Below are positions 1-8,926 of a stretch of 64,000 bases of DNA, one piece after another (the first letter of the stretch is position 1; each line of letters opens with the position of its first letter). Position numbers and translations under genes: made by a program. Under the pieces are notes generated by a model. The model was not told where the DNA came from, ran no database searches, and worked only from the letters and a program-made list of their open reading frames with translations. Source of the stretch: Micromonospora sediminicola. GTDB lineage: Bacteria; Actinomycetota; Actinomycetes; Mycobacteriales; Micromonosporaceae. The stretch is taken from contig NZ_FLRH01000003.1 in NCBI RefSeq assembly GCF_900089585.1, forward strand, positions 3,238,501 through 3,302,500, read 5' to 3'.

Positions 1-258
1 CAGTGGGTGCGCTGGATGCCGTACCGGCTCACGCTGGAGGACCTGTTCCGCCGCTGCTACGAGACGATCGGGCCGGACCGCATCGTCTTCGGCAGCGACT
101 CGTCCTGGTTCCCCCGCGGCTACGTCACCCGCTACCTCGACGACCAGCTCCGGATCTGCCACGAGATGGGCATGCCCGAGGAGCACCTGCGCGCGATCTT
201 CGCCGGGAACGCCGAGCGACTGCTCGGCCTGACCGCGGACCGGAAGGAAACCCGATGA
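1..258 (+). CDS. amidohydrolase-family protein, C-terminal part
   Basis: The frame is open from the left edge, so only the last 85 residues are visible. The segment DRIVFGSDSSWFPRGY followed by an FAGNAERLLGL ending is typical of the C-terminal part of Amidohydrolase_2 (TIM-barrel metal-dependent hydrolase/decarboxylase) proteins: the Asp of FGSD is the usual last metal ligand or catalytic acid, and the NAERLL helix closes the barrel. Its stop overlaps the start of the downstream lyase (ATGA), so the two are translationally coupled and probably act in one pathway. The substrate cannot be told from this fragment. Confidence 0.7.
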   Translation, partial: QWVRWMPYRLTLEDLFRRCYETIGPDRIVFGSDSSWFPRGYVTRYLDDQLRICHEMGMPEEHLRAIFAGNAERLLGLTADRKETR

Positions 259-1706
259 GCACGCTGACCACCTACCAGCGTAACCACCTGGCGCCGACCT
301 ACGACCACCACGTCGGGCGCCTCTACCCGGCGATGGTGCGGGCCAGCCAGGCGCACGTGGTGATGCTGACCGAGCAGGGGCTGATCCCGGCCGACCGGGG
401 CGCCCGGCTGCTGCGCGGGCTGGCCGAGCTGCGCGCCGACACCAGCGCGCCGCCGGCGTACGACGGCGGCTTCGAGGACACCTACTACCTGCTGGAGAAG
501 CGGCTCGCCGAGGCGTGCGGCATCCCCACCTCCGAGCTGGACGTGCAGCTGGCCCGCAGCCGCAACGACCTGGACGCCGGTGTGTTCCGGATGCTGCTGC
601 GCGACCAGCTCGTCGAGGTGCTCCAGCGGGTGGTCGACACCGGCCGTACCGCGCTCGACCGGGCCGACCGGTACGCCGACGTGGTCATCACCGGCTACAC
701 CCACCGCCGGCCGGCGCAGCCCACCACGATCGGGCACGCCCTGGCCGGCTACGCCGAGGCGCTGACCCAGCAGGCGGCCACCTACGCCGACGTGATCGAC
801 CAGCTCAACGTCTCCCCGCTGGGCTCCTGCGCCTTCGCCGGCACCGACCTGGACATCGCCCCGGCCCGGGTGGCCGAGCTGCTCGGCTTCGCCGGCCTGG
901 TCACCAACTCGTACGAGGCGGTGGCCGGCGCCGACCACCTGGTCCGGGTCGGCACGCTCAACGCGCGGGCCCTGGCCACCGGCGCGCGGCTGGCCCGCAC
1001 GCTGATGGACTGGCTGAGCTGGAACTGGGTCACCACCCCCGGCGACTTCACCCAGGGCAGCAGCATCATGCCGCAGAAGCGCAACCCGGTCGTGCTGGAG
1101 CACCTGGTCTCGTACGCCGGGCAGGCCGCGGCGGACGCCGCCTCGGTGCTCAACAACGTGGGCGCCGCCTGGTGGGAGGACTCCAACAACGCCACCACCG
1201 ACGTGCAGGTGCGGCTCTGGGAGAGCAACGACCGGGCCGAGCGCTTCTTCGCCCTGGTCGGTGGCTTCCTGGCCGAGATCGCGCCGCTCAACCCGCCCAG
1301 CCGGGAGGAGATCGTCGCCTCCGGCGCCACCACCACCGCCGCCGCGGACGCGCTGACCCGCCACGGCGTACCGTTCCGGGCCGCCCACTCGGTGGTCGGC
1401 CGGCTGGTCCGCGCCGGCGGGCCGGACACCTGGACGGCCGAGGGCGTGCGGGCCGCCGCCGACCCGATCGCCGGCGCGCTGGACGACGCGGCCGTGGCCG
1501 ACCTGATCGCCGCCGCCGTCCGTCCGGAGCTGGTGCTGCGGCGGGCGCAGGCGGACGGGCCGGGCGCCGCGGCGGTCCGCGCCCAGGTGGGCGCGCTGCG
1601 CGCCGCCCTCGACCCGGTGGCGGAGCGGCTGGGCGCGGTGCGGAACCTGCTGCGCGCGGCGGACGAGGCGCTGGACGCCGTGGCCGCCGAACTGGGGGCG
1701 CGGTGA
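255..1706 (+). CDS. argininosuccinate lyase-like enzyme (fumarase/aspartase superfamily)
   Basis: 483 residues, close to the usual ArgH length. The superfamily signature GSSIMPQKRNP is intact, and the segment GYTHRRPAQPTTIGH matches the ArgH region carrying the Thr-His catalytic pair. LARSRNDLDAG is another conserved ArgH block. The reaction would be beta-elimination of fumarate from an N-linked succinyl adduct. It sits between an amidohydrolase and a ROK kinase, with four-base overlaps on both sides and no other arginine genes in view. A specialised paralogue rather than housekeeping ArgH is therefore likely (inference). Start chosen at the ATG overlapping the upstream stop. Confidence 0.75.
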   Translation: MSTLTTYQRNHLAPTYDHHVGRLYPAMVRASQAHVVMLTEQGLIPADRGARLLRGLAELRADTSAPPAYDGGFEDTYYLLEKRLAEACGIPTSELDVQLARSRNDLDAGVFRMLLRDQLVEVLQRVVDTGRTALDRADRYADVVITGYTHRRPAQPTTIGHALAGYAEALTQQAATYADVIDQLNVSPLGSCAFAGTDLDIAPARVAELLGFAGLVTNSYEAVAGADHLVRVGTLNARALATGARLARTLMDWLSWNWVTTPGDFTQGSSIMPQKRNPVVLEHLVSYAGQAAADAASVLNNVGAAWWEDSNNATTDVQVRLWESNDRAERFFALVGGFLAEIAPLNPPSREEIVASGATTTAAADALTRHGVPFRAAHSVVGRLVRAGGPDTWTAEGVRAAADPIAGALDDAAVADLIAAAVRPELVLRRAQADGPGAAAVRAQVGALRAALDPVAERLGAVRNLLRAADEALDAVAAELGAR

Positions 1707-2623
1707 GCGTGCGACTGTCCGACCCGCCCGCCGCCGGCGCCCGGAGGACCGGGCTGCTGCTCGGCATCGACTTCGGCGGCACCAAGATGGCCGTCGGGGT
1801 CTCCGACGCCGACGGTCGGCTGCTGGCCCACCGCCGGGTGCCCACCCTGGCCGAACAGGGCGCCCCGCAGGCGCTGGCCCGGGCGCTGGACCTCGCCGGC
1901 GACCTGGTCGGTGAGGTCGGCGGCCCGGTCGCCGCGGCCGGCGTCGCCTCGCCCGGCGTGGTCCGCCCGGACGGCATCGACCTGGCGCCCAACGTGCCCG
2001 GCTGGGAACGGCTCCGCCTCGCCGACGCGGTCCGCGACGCGCTGGACGTGTCCCGGGTCGCGGTCGACAACGACCTGAACGCCGCCGCCCTGGCCGAGCT
2101 GCGGCTGGGCGCCCTGCGCGGGGTCGACCCCGGCCTCGTGGTGGGGATCGGCACCGGGATCGCGGCGGCCGTGACGGTCGGCGGTGCGGTGCTGTCCGGG
2201 CACCGCGGCGCGGCCGGCGAGATCGGGTACGCGGTGGCCGGCGGTCCCTGGCCGGGGACCATGCTGGAGCGGGACTTCTCCGGGCTGGCGCTGGACCGGC
2301 TCGCCGCCGACCTCGGCCTGTCGGGCGGGGCCGCCGGGCTGGCCGCCGAGGCCGAGCGGCCCGGCCCGGCCCGCGACGCGCTGGCCGCCCGGGTGGACGA
2401 GGCGGCCCGGGCGCTGGCGACCTGCTGCCTGCTCCTCGACCCCCAGCGGCTCGTGCTGGTCGGCGGCGTGACCCGCAGCGACCTGATCCGGCGGATGCTG
2501 GTCGACCGGTTGACCGAGGCGCTGCCGCACCCGCCCGACGTGGTGCGCTCCCGCTTCGCCGACGACGCCGCGTTGTTCGGCGCGCTCACCCTGGCCCGGG
2601 AGGCCGTGCCGGCGGCGCGCTGA
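1703..2623 (+). CDS. ROK-family sugar kinase / glucokinase-like protein
   Basis: 306 residues from a GTG that overlaps the lyase stop. The N-terminal phosphate-binding loop reads GIDFGGTKMAVGV, and VDNDLNAAALAEL holds the catalytic Asp of the ROK/hexokinase fold. A later nucleotide-binding glycine stretch is VLVGGV. The usual ROK zinc motif (CxCGxxGC after a conserved GH) is absent: the GHRGAAGEIGYA region continues without cysteines. The protein should phosphorylate a sugar or aminosugar, or be a sugar sensor that has lost its helix-turn-helix; no HTH domain is present. It is the last gene of the amidohydrolase-lyase-kinase operon. Confidence 0.75.
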   Translation: MSVRLSDPPAAGARRTGLLLGIDFGGTKMAVGVSDADGRLLAHRRVPTLAEQGAPQALARALDLAGDLVGEVGGPVAAAGVASPGVVRPDGIDLAPNVPGWERLRLADAVRDALDVSRVAVDNDLNAAALAELRLGALRGVDPGLVVGIGTGIAAAVTVGGAVLSGHRGAAGEIGYAVAGGPWPGTMLERDFSGLALDRLAADLGLSGGAAGLAAEAERPGPARDALAARVDEAARALATCCLLLDPQRLVLVGGVTRSDLIRRMLVDRLTEALPHPPDVVRSRFADDAALFGALTLAREAVPAAR

Positions 2624-2914
2624 GGGACGCTCCGGGCGGCGGCGCGGCTGTCGTCTGCGTCACATTTTCCGGCGTCCCGGGAAGTGGACGCGGATGCGCC
2701 GTCGAGCAGCCGATCCCTTGTCCCGCAACAACTGCGCACCGGGCGCGGCCGGGTCGCCAGCCGGTCGTGGGGGGTCGCGCCGGCACACACCGGAACGGCC
2801 CCGACACCGGTGGTGAAGAACGATCAGACTTCGGCGATCTGCGAATTTGCGGCCGTCATTACGCTGCGGGTGGTTGATCGCCGGAACCACGGACGACAGG
2901 TGGAAGAACCTCAG

Positions 2915-3928
2915 ATGAGTGACAATCACCCTCCCTACGGAGGCTATCCGGACCCGAACGCCGGAGCGTGGGGCAACCAGCCCGACCCGAACGCCCCGTA
3001 CGGCGCGCAGCCGGGCTCCGGCGCGCCCTACGGCGCCCAGCCGGCGTCCGGTGCCCCCTACGGCGCCCAGCCGGCGTCCGGCGCCCCCTACGGGACCCCG
3101 CCGGGCTCCGGCGCGCCGTACGGCGCCCAGCCCGCGGCGCCGTACCCGGGTCAGCCCGCCGCGCCGGGCGGCTATCCCGGACAGCCCGCGCCGTTCGCGC
3201 CGGTCCCGCCGAAGCGCGGGATGACGAAGGGCCTGATCGTGGGCCTCGTCGCCGGCGCGGTCACGCTGACGCTGCTCTGCTGCGGCGGTGGGCTCGCCTA
3301 CGTCGCCTTCGGCGGGGACGAGGACGACCCGAAGCCGGTCGCGTCCGGGAGCGCGACCCCCGGGCCGGGCACGCCGACCGCCGCCCCCAGCGAGTCCGGG
3401 CCGGCGTCGACCGGGCCGGACGAGCCGTCCAACAACGACGCGCTGACCGCCCGGTACTCCAGCGAGATGTCCGCGGTCTGCGAGGGCGGCGCGATCCTCA
3501 ACGCCGCCGCGTACACCGGGCCGTCGAGCGCGAAGGCGTTCGTCTTCTCCAACGCCCCGGACCGGCCCACGTTCTGGTCGCAGAAGTCGTTCAGCTCGGA
3601 CAAGAGCTACTACACCAAGTCGGCGGACTTCGCGACCGCGTCGGTGATCGGCTGCCTGAAGGTGGTCGAGGGCAGCGAGGGCACGCCGAAGAAGTGCCAG
3701 TACAAGAACACCGACGGCAAGGTCGTCACGGTCAACTACATCTCGTCGCGGTACACGCTGACGTTCCACGCGGCCAAGACCGGTGAGAAGATCGGCGACG
3801 GCGGCACCGTGACCGCGCCGGCCAGCCGCTGCCCGAGCTTCATCTCCTACAACAAGGTGACGTTGAAGTCGTACGCCGCGCCGGACAGCGGCACCATCGA
3901 GGCCGCGCTCGACCGCTTCCTCAAGTAA
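2915..3928 (+). CDS. proline/glycine-rich single-pass membrane protein, unknown function
   Basis: 337 residues. The first ~100 residues are low-complexity and made largely of ten-residue repeats of the type PYGAQPxSGA, followed by a basic stop and one hydrophobic helix (GLIVGLVAGAVTLTLLCCGG). A Ser/Thr/Pro linker then leads to a globular extracytoplasmic domain of ~160 residues with four cysteines that could form disulfides. This architecture (PG-rich cytoplasmic tail, TM, exported domain) is common in actinobacterial envelope proteins, several of them DUF4352-like or cell-division associated. I do not recognise the C-terminal domain. ATG is preceded by a purine-rich GGTGGAAG. Monocistronic, ending at a convergent terminator. 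Confidence 0.7.
   Translation: MSDNHPPYGGYPDPNAGAWGNQPDPNAPYGAQPGSGAPYGAQPASGAPYGAQPASGAPYGTPPGSGAPYGAQPAAPYPGQPAAPGGYPGQPAPFAPVPPKRGMTKGLIVGLVAGAVTLTLLCCGGGLAYVAFGGDEDDPKPVASGSATPGPGTPTAAPSESGPASTGPDEPSNNDALTARYSSEMSAVCEGGAILNAAAYTGPSSAKAFVFSNAPDRPTFWSQKSFSSDKSYYTKSADFATASVIGCLKVVEGSEGTPKKCQYKNTDGKVVTVNYISSRYTLTFHAAKTGEKIGDGGTVTAPASRCPSFISYNKVTLKSYAAPDSGTIEAALDRFLK
2996..3145 (+). repeat. 30-bp tandem repeat encoding PYGAQPxSGA
   Basis: About five in-frame 30-bp units encode residues 28 to ~77 of the proline-rich membrane protein. The second and third units are nearly identical in DNA; the fourth differs as PYGTPPGSGA and the last is truncated. In-frame unit length means copy-number change would not break the gene. 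Confidence 0.8.
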
Positions 3929-3945
3929 CGCGGCACGCGCACGCC

Positions 3946-3980
3946 ACGGCCCGGAACGTCGACCCGACGCTCCGGGCCGT
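3946..3980. terminator. convergent hairpin terminator
   Basis: Inverted repeat with 16-base arms (3946-3961 and 3965-3980) and one mismatch, ACC loop. It lies between the plus-strand envelope protein and the minus-strand MFS gene. No U-tract, as usual in high-GC actinomycetes. Confidence 0.6.
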
Positions 3981-3993
3981 TCGCGTCGCCGGC

Positions 3994-5274
3994 TCAGGCG
4001 GTGACGTCGACCGGGCCGTCCCGCTCCGCGCGGGCGCCGCCGGGGGGCCCGACCGGTGGCTCGGCACGCGGCCGGGGTGGGCGGGGGAACGGGGCGCAGA
4101 CGACCAGCACCCCGAGGCCGAGAGCGACGAAGAAGCCGCCGAGCGGCACCACGTCGCCGAGCAGGCCGGCCGCCGCGGCGCCCAGGACGGTCGCCACGCC
4201 GACGCCCAGCCGCAGCACGCTGCTCGTCCGGCCCAGCTCGTCGCGGGCCACCACCCGCTGGCGGTGGGTGGCGGCCAGCACCGCGGTCCAGACCGCGGCG
4301 GCGAGGTTCACCGCGAGCAGGCCACCGATCACCGGCACGCCGGCGCCCAGCGGGAGCGACGCGAAGGAGAGACCGAAGGCGATGTTCGCCACCCAGGTGC
4401 TCCGCCACAGCGGCACGCGGTCGCCGTACCGCGACACCAACCAGCCGCCGAGCACCCCGCCGACCGCGCCGACCGCGAGCACGTATCCGTAGTGGCTGAC
4501 CGGAAGCCCTCGTTCGGTGACCACGAAGACCGCCAGCACGGAGAGCACCGCCGCCGCGGCGAAGGCCCGCGCCACCGCGAAGGCGAAGAGCCCGCGCAGG
4601 ACCGGGTCGGAGAAGGTCGTCCGGAAGCCGGCGGCGAGCAGCGTCACCGCGCCGGCCGGTCCGGTCCGGCCGACCGGCGCCCCGCCCGGGGTCCGCCTCG
4701 GGGTGGGCACCCGCCCGTTGCAGACCGCCGCCGCCACGAACGAGACGGCGTCGACGAGGAAGGGCAGGACCGGTGCGAGCCCGAACAGGAAGGCGCCGGC
4801 GCCGGGTCCGGCGAGACTGTTGGCCGTGGTGGTGACCGACGCGACGCGGCCGTTGACCACGCCCAGGTCGGACCGGTCGAGCGCGTCGGCGAGGAACACC
4901 TGGATCGCGCTGAAGTAGACGACCTCGGCCGTCGCGAGGACGAAGATCAGCAGGTAGACCCACCACACCGTGACCGCGCCGAGGACGAGGGCCACGGTGA
5001 ACACGGTCGCGGCGGCGGCCCGGACGAGGTCGACCAGGACCACGACGCGCTTGGCCGGGTAACGGTCGGAGAGCAGGCCGCCGAAGAGCACGAAGAGCAC
5101 GCCGGGAACGCTGTTGACCACGTACGCCGTCGACAGGGTGTCGGTTCCCGCCCCCACCGCCAGCAGCAGCAGCGGCAGCGCGGTGTAGCGGAAGCCGTCG
5201 CCCAGCGCGGAGAGGCTGGTGGCGGCGAGGATCAACCGACCGGCGCGGCCACCGCCGCGGGGCACGGCCGTCAC
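3994..5274 (-). CDS. MFS transporter, probable exporter of the RiPP product
   Basis: 426 residues with about 12 hydrophobic segments. LSDRYPAKRVVVLVD is a motif-A-like loop after helix 2, and the protein resembles MFS_3-type (enterobactin/macrolide-efflux-like) exporters. GTG start overlaps the stop of the upstream M16 peptidase gene (GTGA), so it is the last gene of the RiPP operon. That position suggests export of, or immunity to, the mature peptide. This is context-based inference; the sequence alone only supports a proton-driven small-molecule exporter. Confidence 0.75.
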   Translation of the reverse strand: MTAVPRGGGRAGRLILAATSLSALGDGFRYTALPLLLLAVGAGTDTLSTAYVVNSVPGVLFVLFGGLLSDRYPAKRVVVLVDLVRAAAATVFTVALVLGAVTVWWVYLLIFVLATAEVVYFSAIQVFLADALDRSDLGVVNGRVASVTTTANSLAGPGAGAFLFGLAPVLPFLVDAVSFVAAAVCNGRVPTPRRTPGGAPVGRTGPAGAVTLLAAGFRTTFSDPVLRGLFAFAVARAFAAAAVLSVLAVFVVTERGLPVSHYGYVLAVGAVGGVLGGWLVSRYGDRVPLWRSTWVANIAFGLSFASLPLGAGVPVIGGLLAVNLAAAVWTAVLAATHRQRVVARDELGRTSSVLRLGVGVATVLGAAAAGLLGDVVPLGGFFVALGLGVLVVCAPFPRPPRPRAEPPVGPPGGARAERDGPVDVTA

Positions 5275-6431
5275 CGCCGGCGGACGACGATCGCGGGTCC
5301 GGCCGGCGCGACGTGGTCGCGGACCAGGGCCCGGATCGTCTCCGGTGGGCTGTCCCGCAGTGCCGTGGGCGTGTCCACGGCGGCATCGACGGCGAGCAGG
5401 CCGGCGCGCGCGTCGTACTGCGCGAGCGTCTTCGGCTCGTCCAGGTACCCGCCCAGGTAACCGGCGCCGGCGGCGGCCAGGCTCGCCGCGTCGACGTCGT
5501 GCCGCAGCACGTCGAAGGAGCGTTCCAGCAGCTGGCACACGTCCGCGGCGACCTCGCCCCGACACTCGGTGACGGCGACCACGACGGCCCGGTCGGCGAG
5601 GAACTCCTGGCGGTACTCGATCGACCGGATGGCGTGCCGGCGCTTGAGCTCCCGCTGGATCTCGACGGTCAGCCCACGGTCGAGCGCGCCGTTGAGGCAG
5701 TGGCCCGCGGCGGCGTGCGGGGACCGCCGGCCCGGCACCTCCCGGGCGCAGCACACCACCACCCGGTCGGCGTCGGGGACGTCCCGCGGCACCGGGGACG
5801 AGGTGAACGACGTCCAGGGCAGGTCGGGGAGCGAGACCGCGTCCCCCGGCTTCGGCTCCGTGTACCGGCCGGAGCCCCGCCACGGGTCCCGGGGCCCGAC
5901 CGCGCTCAGGTGTGCGCCGAGCCCGACCGCCGCCCGTTGCCAGTCGAGCAGCTGGTCGACGCCGAGCCCGGCGAGGTCCTCGACCGGGCCGGAGAGCGGC
6001 CGGGCGGCCCAGCTTCCCGGTGCGTACCTGCCGAACACCAGGGGCCAGAGCCGGGGCATCAGCTCGAAGCGCCGTTCCGCCAGCTCCTCCCGGATCACCG
6101 GCAGCTCCTCGGCGACCAGACGGGCGGTCAGCCGGAAGTCGAGCCACCACCGCTCGAGCAGGGCGACGATGCCCGGCGCTGCCTCGGGCGCGCAGACGAC
6201 GTCGACCTGCATGGTCTCCCGCGAGGTGAACATGCCCAGCCGGGCCCCGCGCAGCGGCGAGTCCGGCGGCTCGGTCTCGACCCGCCGGAACAGCAGGTGC
6301 TCCAGCAGGTGACTGGTGCCGGTGGGCGCGCCCACCAGCTGTTCGAGCGCCGGCCCGCCCACCGTGGCCAGGCAGAGGTAGGTGTTGGCCAGCGGGCGTT
6401 CGAGCCAGCGGTGCGTGATGGTCGGCCGCAT
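5271..6431 (-). CDS. M16-family zinc peptidase (inverzincin), probable leader peptidase
   Basis: 386 residues. The inverted zinc motif HxxEH is present as HLLEH (residues 41-45), and the third ligand Glu is probably in VIREELAERR about 70 residues later, as in insulinase/PqqF-type M16 proteins. The chain is near the short end for a single-chain M16 unit and starts abruptly at the catalytic domain. It lies between the SagB-like dehydrogenase and the exporter in a YcaO/radical SAM operon; M16 proteases remove leaders in several RiPP pathways. I infer leader cleavage of the 47-residue precursor encoded at 12017-12160. ATG start, with the downstream MFS gene overlapping by four bases. Confidence 0.75.
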   Translation of the reverse strand: MRPTITHRWLERPLANTYLCLATVGGPALEQLVGAPTGTSHLLEHLLFRRVETEPPDSPLRGARLGMFTSRETMQVDVVCAPEAAPGIVALLERWWLDFRLTARLVAEELPVIREELAERRFELMPRLWPLVFGRYAPGSWAARPLSGPVEDLAGLGVDQLLDWQRAAVGLGAHLSAVGPRDPWRGSGRYTEPKPGDAVSLPDLPWTSFTSSPVPRDVPDADRVVVCCAREVPGRRSPHAAAGHCLNGALDRGLTVEIQRELKRRHAIRSIEYRQEFLADRAVVVAVTECRGEVAADVCQLLERSFDVLRHDVDAASLAAAGAGYLGGYLDEPKTLAQYDARAGLLAVDAAVDTPTALRDSPPETIRALVRDHVAPAGPAIVVRRR

Positions 6432-6471
6432 CGGGTCCTCCGGTGTGTGCGGGGTGGTCGCGCGGCCCGCC

Positions 6472-7125
6472 TCAACGGCCCAGCGCGATGAGGTACAGCG
6501 GCAGTTGGTCCGCTCCGCGCAGACCGAGGGTCTCGGCGAGTCCCTCGTCGTCGAAGGCGCCGACCGGCAACGCGCGCAGGCCGGCCCGGGCGGCCGCGTC
6601 GAGCAGGCACTGCGCCAGGTGCCCGGCCTCCAGCAGCAGGTAGCGGTAGCCGCGCAGGCCGTAGCGCTCCTGGTAGTGGGGCTGGCGGCCGGTCAGCACC
6701 ACCCAGTTCGGCTCGCCGGTCACCTGGGCGAAGGCGTGTTCCCGCACCGCACCGGCGTCGATTACGCCGACCGTGGGCTGCTCGTCGCCGGCACAGGCCA
6801 GCACCGCACCGGCGTGCGACTGCACGAGGTGGCCACGCACCGCGTACAGCCCGCCGGCCGAGGGATAGGCCCGGCGGCCGTCGCGGTCCCGGCCGAACAC
6901 CTCCCCGGTCACCTGACGGGCCGCGGCGTCGACGTCCGGTCCGGCCGGGCCGAAGCGGCGCGCCGACGCGGGTCGCGCCACCGCCGGACGTCGGCCGGGC
7001 TGCTGTCGGGGCACCCGCAGCGTGGCCACCGGCGGTCCCTCCGGTGGCAGCCCGGTGAGGGCGTGGAACACCAGGGCCGCCGACGGTCGGTGGGTGACCC
7101 CACGGTCCTGATCTCGGTCTCGCAC
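6472..7125 (-). CDS. SagB-type FMN-dependent dehydrogenase (azoline oxidase)
   Basis: 217 residues. Hallmarks of the SagB/nitroreductase fold are visible: RRAYPSAGGLYAVRGHLV (the YPSAGGLYP-like block), the HAFAQVTGEPNWVVLTG segment and GYRYLLLEAGHLAQ near the C-terminus. In TOMM pathways this flavoenzyme oxidises azolines made by the YcaO enzyme to aromatic azoles. It is short for the family (often 250 or more) and the N-terminal part is weak, so the GTG start is not certain. It follows the YcaO gene by about 10 bases in the same operon, which supports thiazole formation on the twin cysteines of the precursor. Confidence 0.8.
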   Translation of the reverse strand: MRDRDQDRGVTHRPSAALVFHALTGLPPEGPPVATLRVPRQQPGRRPAVARPASARRFGPAGPDVDAAARQVTGEVFGRDRDGRRAYPSAGGLYAVRGHLVQSHAGAVLACAGDEQPTVGVIDAGAVREHAFAQVTGEPNWVVLTGRQPHYQERYGLRGYRYLLLEAGHLAQCLLDAAARAGLRALPVGAFDDEGLAETLGLRGADQLPLYLIALGR

Positions 7126-7135
7126 CGGCGCCGCC

Positions 7136-8926
7136 TCAGCCGGTCTGGAACAGTCGCAGCAGTCCGGCGCCTCGGATCGCCGCAGCGTCCAGCAGGCGCT
7201 CGGGCAGCGGCCCGCCGGGCACCGGAAGGTCGGCGGCGACCGGTGAGATCACCTTGCGCACCACGATGCCGTCGGCTCGCAGCCCGGGGGTGTCGAGGTC
7301 CACGCTCACCGCCCGGTAGTGCCGGCGTAGCCGGTCGAAGTGGAAGTTCGCCTCGAACGCGGCCACGCCGGCCGGGTCGAGCGGGTCCGCCACCACCGGT
7401 GCGGCCAGCGGCGCCGGCGCACCGGCCGGTACGCCCCGGTGGTGCAGCATCAGGGCCTCCTCGAAGGCGTGGGCGGCGGCCTCGGCGACGGTGGGTGCAG
7501 CGGCGCAGCCGCCGACGTGCGCCGCTCCGGTGTCCGGGTCGTGCAGCGTGACCACGCAGACCGACGCCAGCGGGTCGGCGCACAGGTACAGGTAGGGGTC
7601 CCGGCCGAGCTGCCGGGCGACCTGGTCCAGCTCCCGGGCCCAGACGCCCGGGTCCAACCGGTGCATCCGGCCGGCAGGCCAGTGGCGCGCGACCAGGTCC
7701 CGCTCCGCCACTTCGAGCAGCCCGCCCTGCTCGGCGAGCAGGGCGCTGGTGTGCGCCGCGGTGCCCGTGCTGGTACGCGGGACGCACGGGCGGTCACCGG
7801 CCACGGCGGGAACGAGGCAGGCCACCTCGGTCGGCACCCAGCACGGCCGTCCGTCCACCAGCGAGGTCGCCGACGTCCACGGCCGTGGGGCGCGCGGGTC
7901 CACGGCCGGGTGGGGAAAGTCCGCTGCGGCCCGCTGCGCGTCGGTGAACGGCTCCGGCACCACGACGGACTGGCCGGCGGGCAGGTCCTCGCGGGCGCAG
8001 GTGACGGTCCGGGCGGGACGGCGGTTGAGCGCGAAGCGTTCGGCGGCCTCCAGTGCCGCCCGCGCGGTGGCGAGGCCGGCCAGCGGGGAGACCGCGGCGG
8101 ACCGGACCGGGCGTACCGGATCGGTCGCGGCACCGAGCGCGACGGTCAGGGGGATCGCCGCGTCGATCTCCTCGTGGTCCACCCACGGCTGGAAGACCGG
8201 GCCGTCCGGCGGATCCGTCCGCGCCGCCCGCCGCACCGACCGGGGTGGCCGGACCCGCTGCCGCGACCCACCACGCAGGTCGCGCAGGTGGATGTCGACG
8301 CCGTCCGGGTCCACCTCGCGGGCGGCGACGACCGCCGACACCACCGAGGCGGGCAGCGCCCGGCCGGCGGGATGCGCGAGCCGGTGATCGCCGTCGATCC
8401 GGGCCGACAGCTGCGGGTCGAGCTGGCCCAGCAGCGACCGGAGCCAGCGGTGGTCGGTGTGGTTGTGGACCACCGGTCCCACGACCAGCCAGCGGCCGAG
8501 GACGAGAACGGGTTGGTGCGGCACGGCGCCGGCGAGGTCGGCCAGCGCCGCCGCCCACGGCGCCGGCCGGTACGCGCAGGCCGCCACCGGCACCGCCGCG
8601 GCCGGCGCGTTGCGGCAGGCCGTGACCAGGTCGTCGGCCGTCCACCAGCGGCCGAGCCGCCAACCGTCGTCCGGCGCGTCGAGCAGGACGTGCTCCGGCA
8701 ACGGGACCGTGGGTTCCCGCGGTTCTCCGCCCGGGACCGGCGCGCCGTCGGCGAGACGCCGCGCCTGGGTGAGCACCGCGGCCGGGTCGGGGGAGCGCAG
8801 CCGCCAGCCCCGCGCCCCGTGCCGGAGCAGGGCCGAGGCGCCCCGGTCGTCCACGCTGACGATGTCGCAGGTGGCGGCGACGTCCCGCCACGCTCCTGCG
8901 ACGTCCACGGCCTCCGACGCGGTCAC
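7136..8926 (-). CDS. YcaO-domain cyclodehydratase (TOMM maturation)
   Basis: 596 residues. The C-terminal ~370 residues are YcaO: SPLAGLATARAALEAAERFALN carries the ATP/Mg-binding ExxER element, ACLVPAV and TSTGTAAHTS follow the conserved linker, and AHAFEEALMLHHRG holds the second acidic helix. The N-terminal ~200 residues resemble the partner (SagC/E1-like) half of fused cyclodehydratases, with WLVVGPVVHNHTDHRWL where these proteins normally have a PG..C..C zinc loop; the cysteines are missing. The C-terminus (GLLRLFQTG) lacks the PxPxP tail of azoline-forming YcaOs. GTG start overlaps the stop of the radical SAM gene. Predicted role: ATP-dependent cyclodehydration of Cys residues in the precursor core. 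Confidence 0.8.
   Translation of the reverse strand: MTASEAVDVAGAWRDVAATCDIVSVDDRGASALLRHGARGWRLRSPDPAAVLTQARRLADGAPVPGGEPREPTVPLPEHVLLDAPDDGWRLGRWWTADDLVTACRNAPAAAVPVAACAYRPAPWAAALADLAGAVPHQPVLVLGRWLVVGPVVHNHTDHRWLRSLLGQLDPQLSARIDGDHRLAHPAGRALPASVVSAVVAAREVDPDGVDIHLRDLRGGSRQRVRPPRSVRRAARTDPPDGPVFQPWVDHEEIDAAIPLTVALGAATDPVRPVRSAAVSPLAGLATARAALEAAERFALNRRPARTVTCAREDLPAGQSVVVPEPFTDAQRAAADFPHPAVDPRAPRPWTSATSLVDGRPCWVPTEVACLVPAVAGDRPCVPRTSTGTAAHTSALLAEQGGLLEVAERDLVARHWPAGRMHRLDPGVWARELDQVARQLGRDPYLYLCADPLASVCVVTLHDPDTGAAHVGGCAAAPTVAEAAAHAFEEALMLHHRGVPAGAPAPLAAPVVADPLDPAGVAAFEANFHFDRLRRHYRAVSVDLDTPGLRADGIVVRKVISPVAADLPVPGGPLPERLLDAAAIRGAGLLRLFQTG

Noticed and set aside
4264..5460. Long plus-strand open frame opposite the MFS and M16 genes, rich in Arg, Gly, His and Gln
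   Set aside because: Composition is that of an antisense shadow in GC-rich DNA; the opposite strand encodes recognisable proteins.
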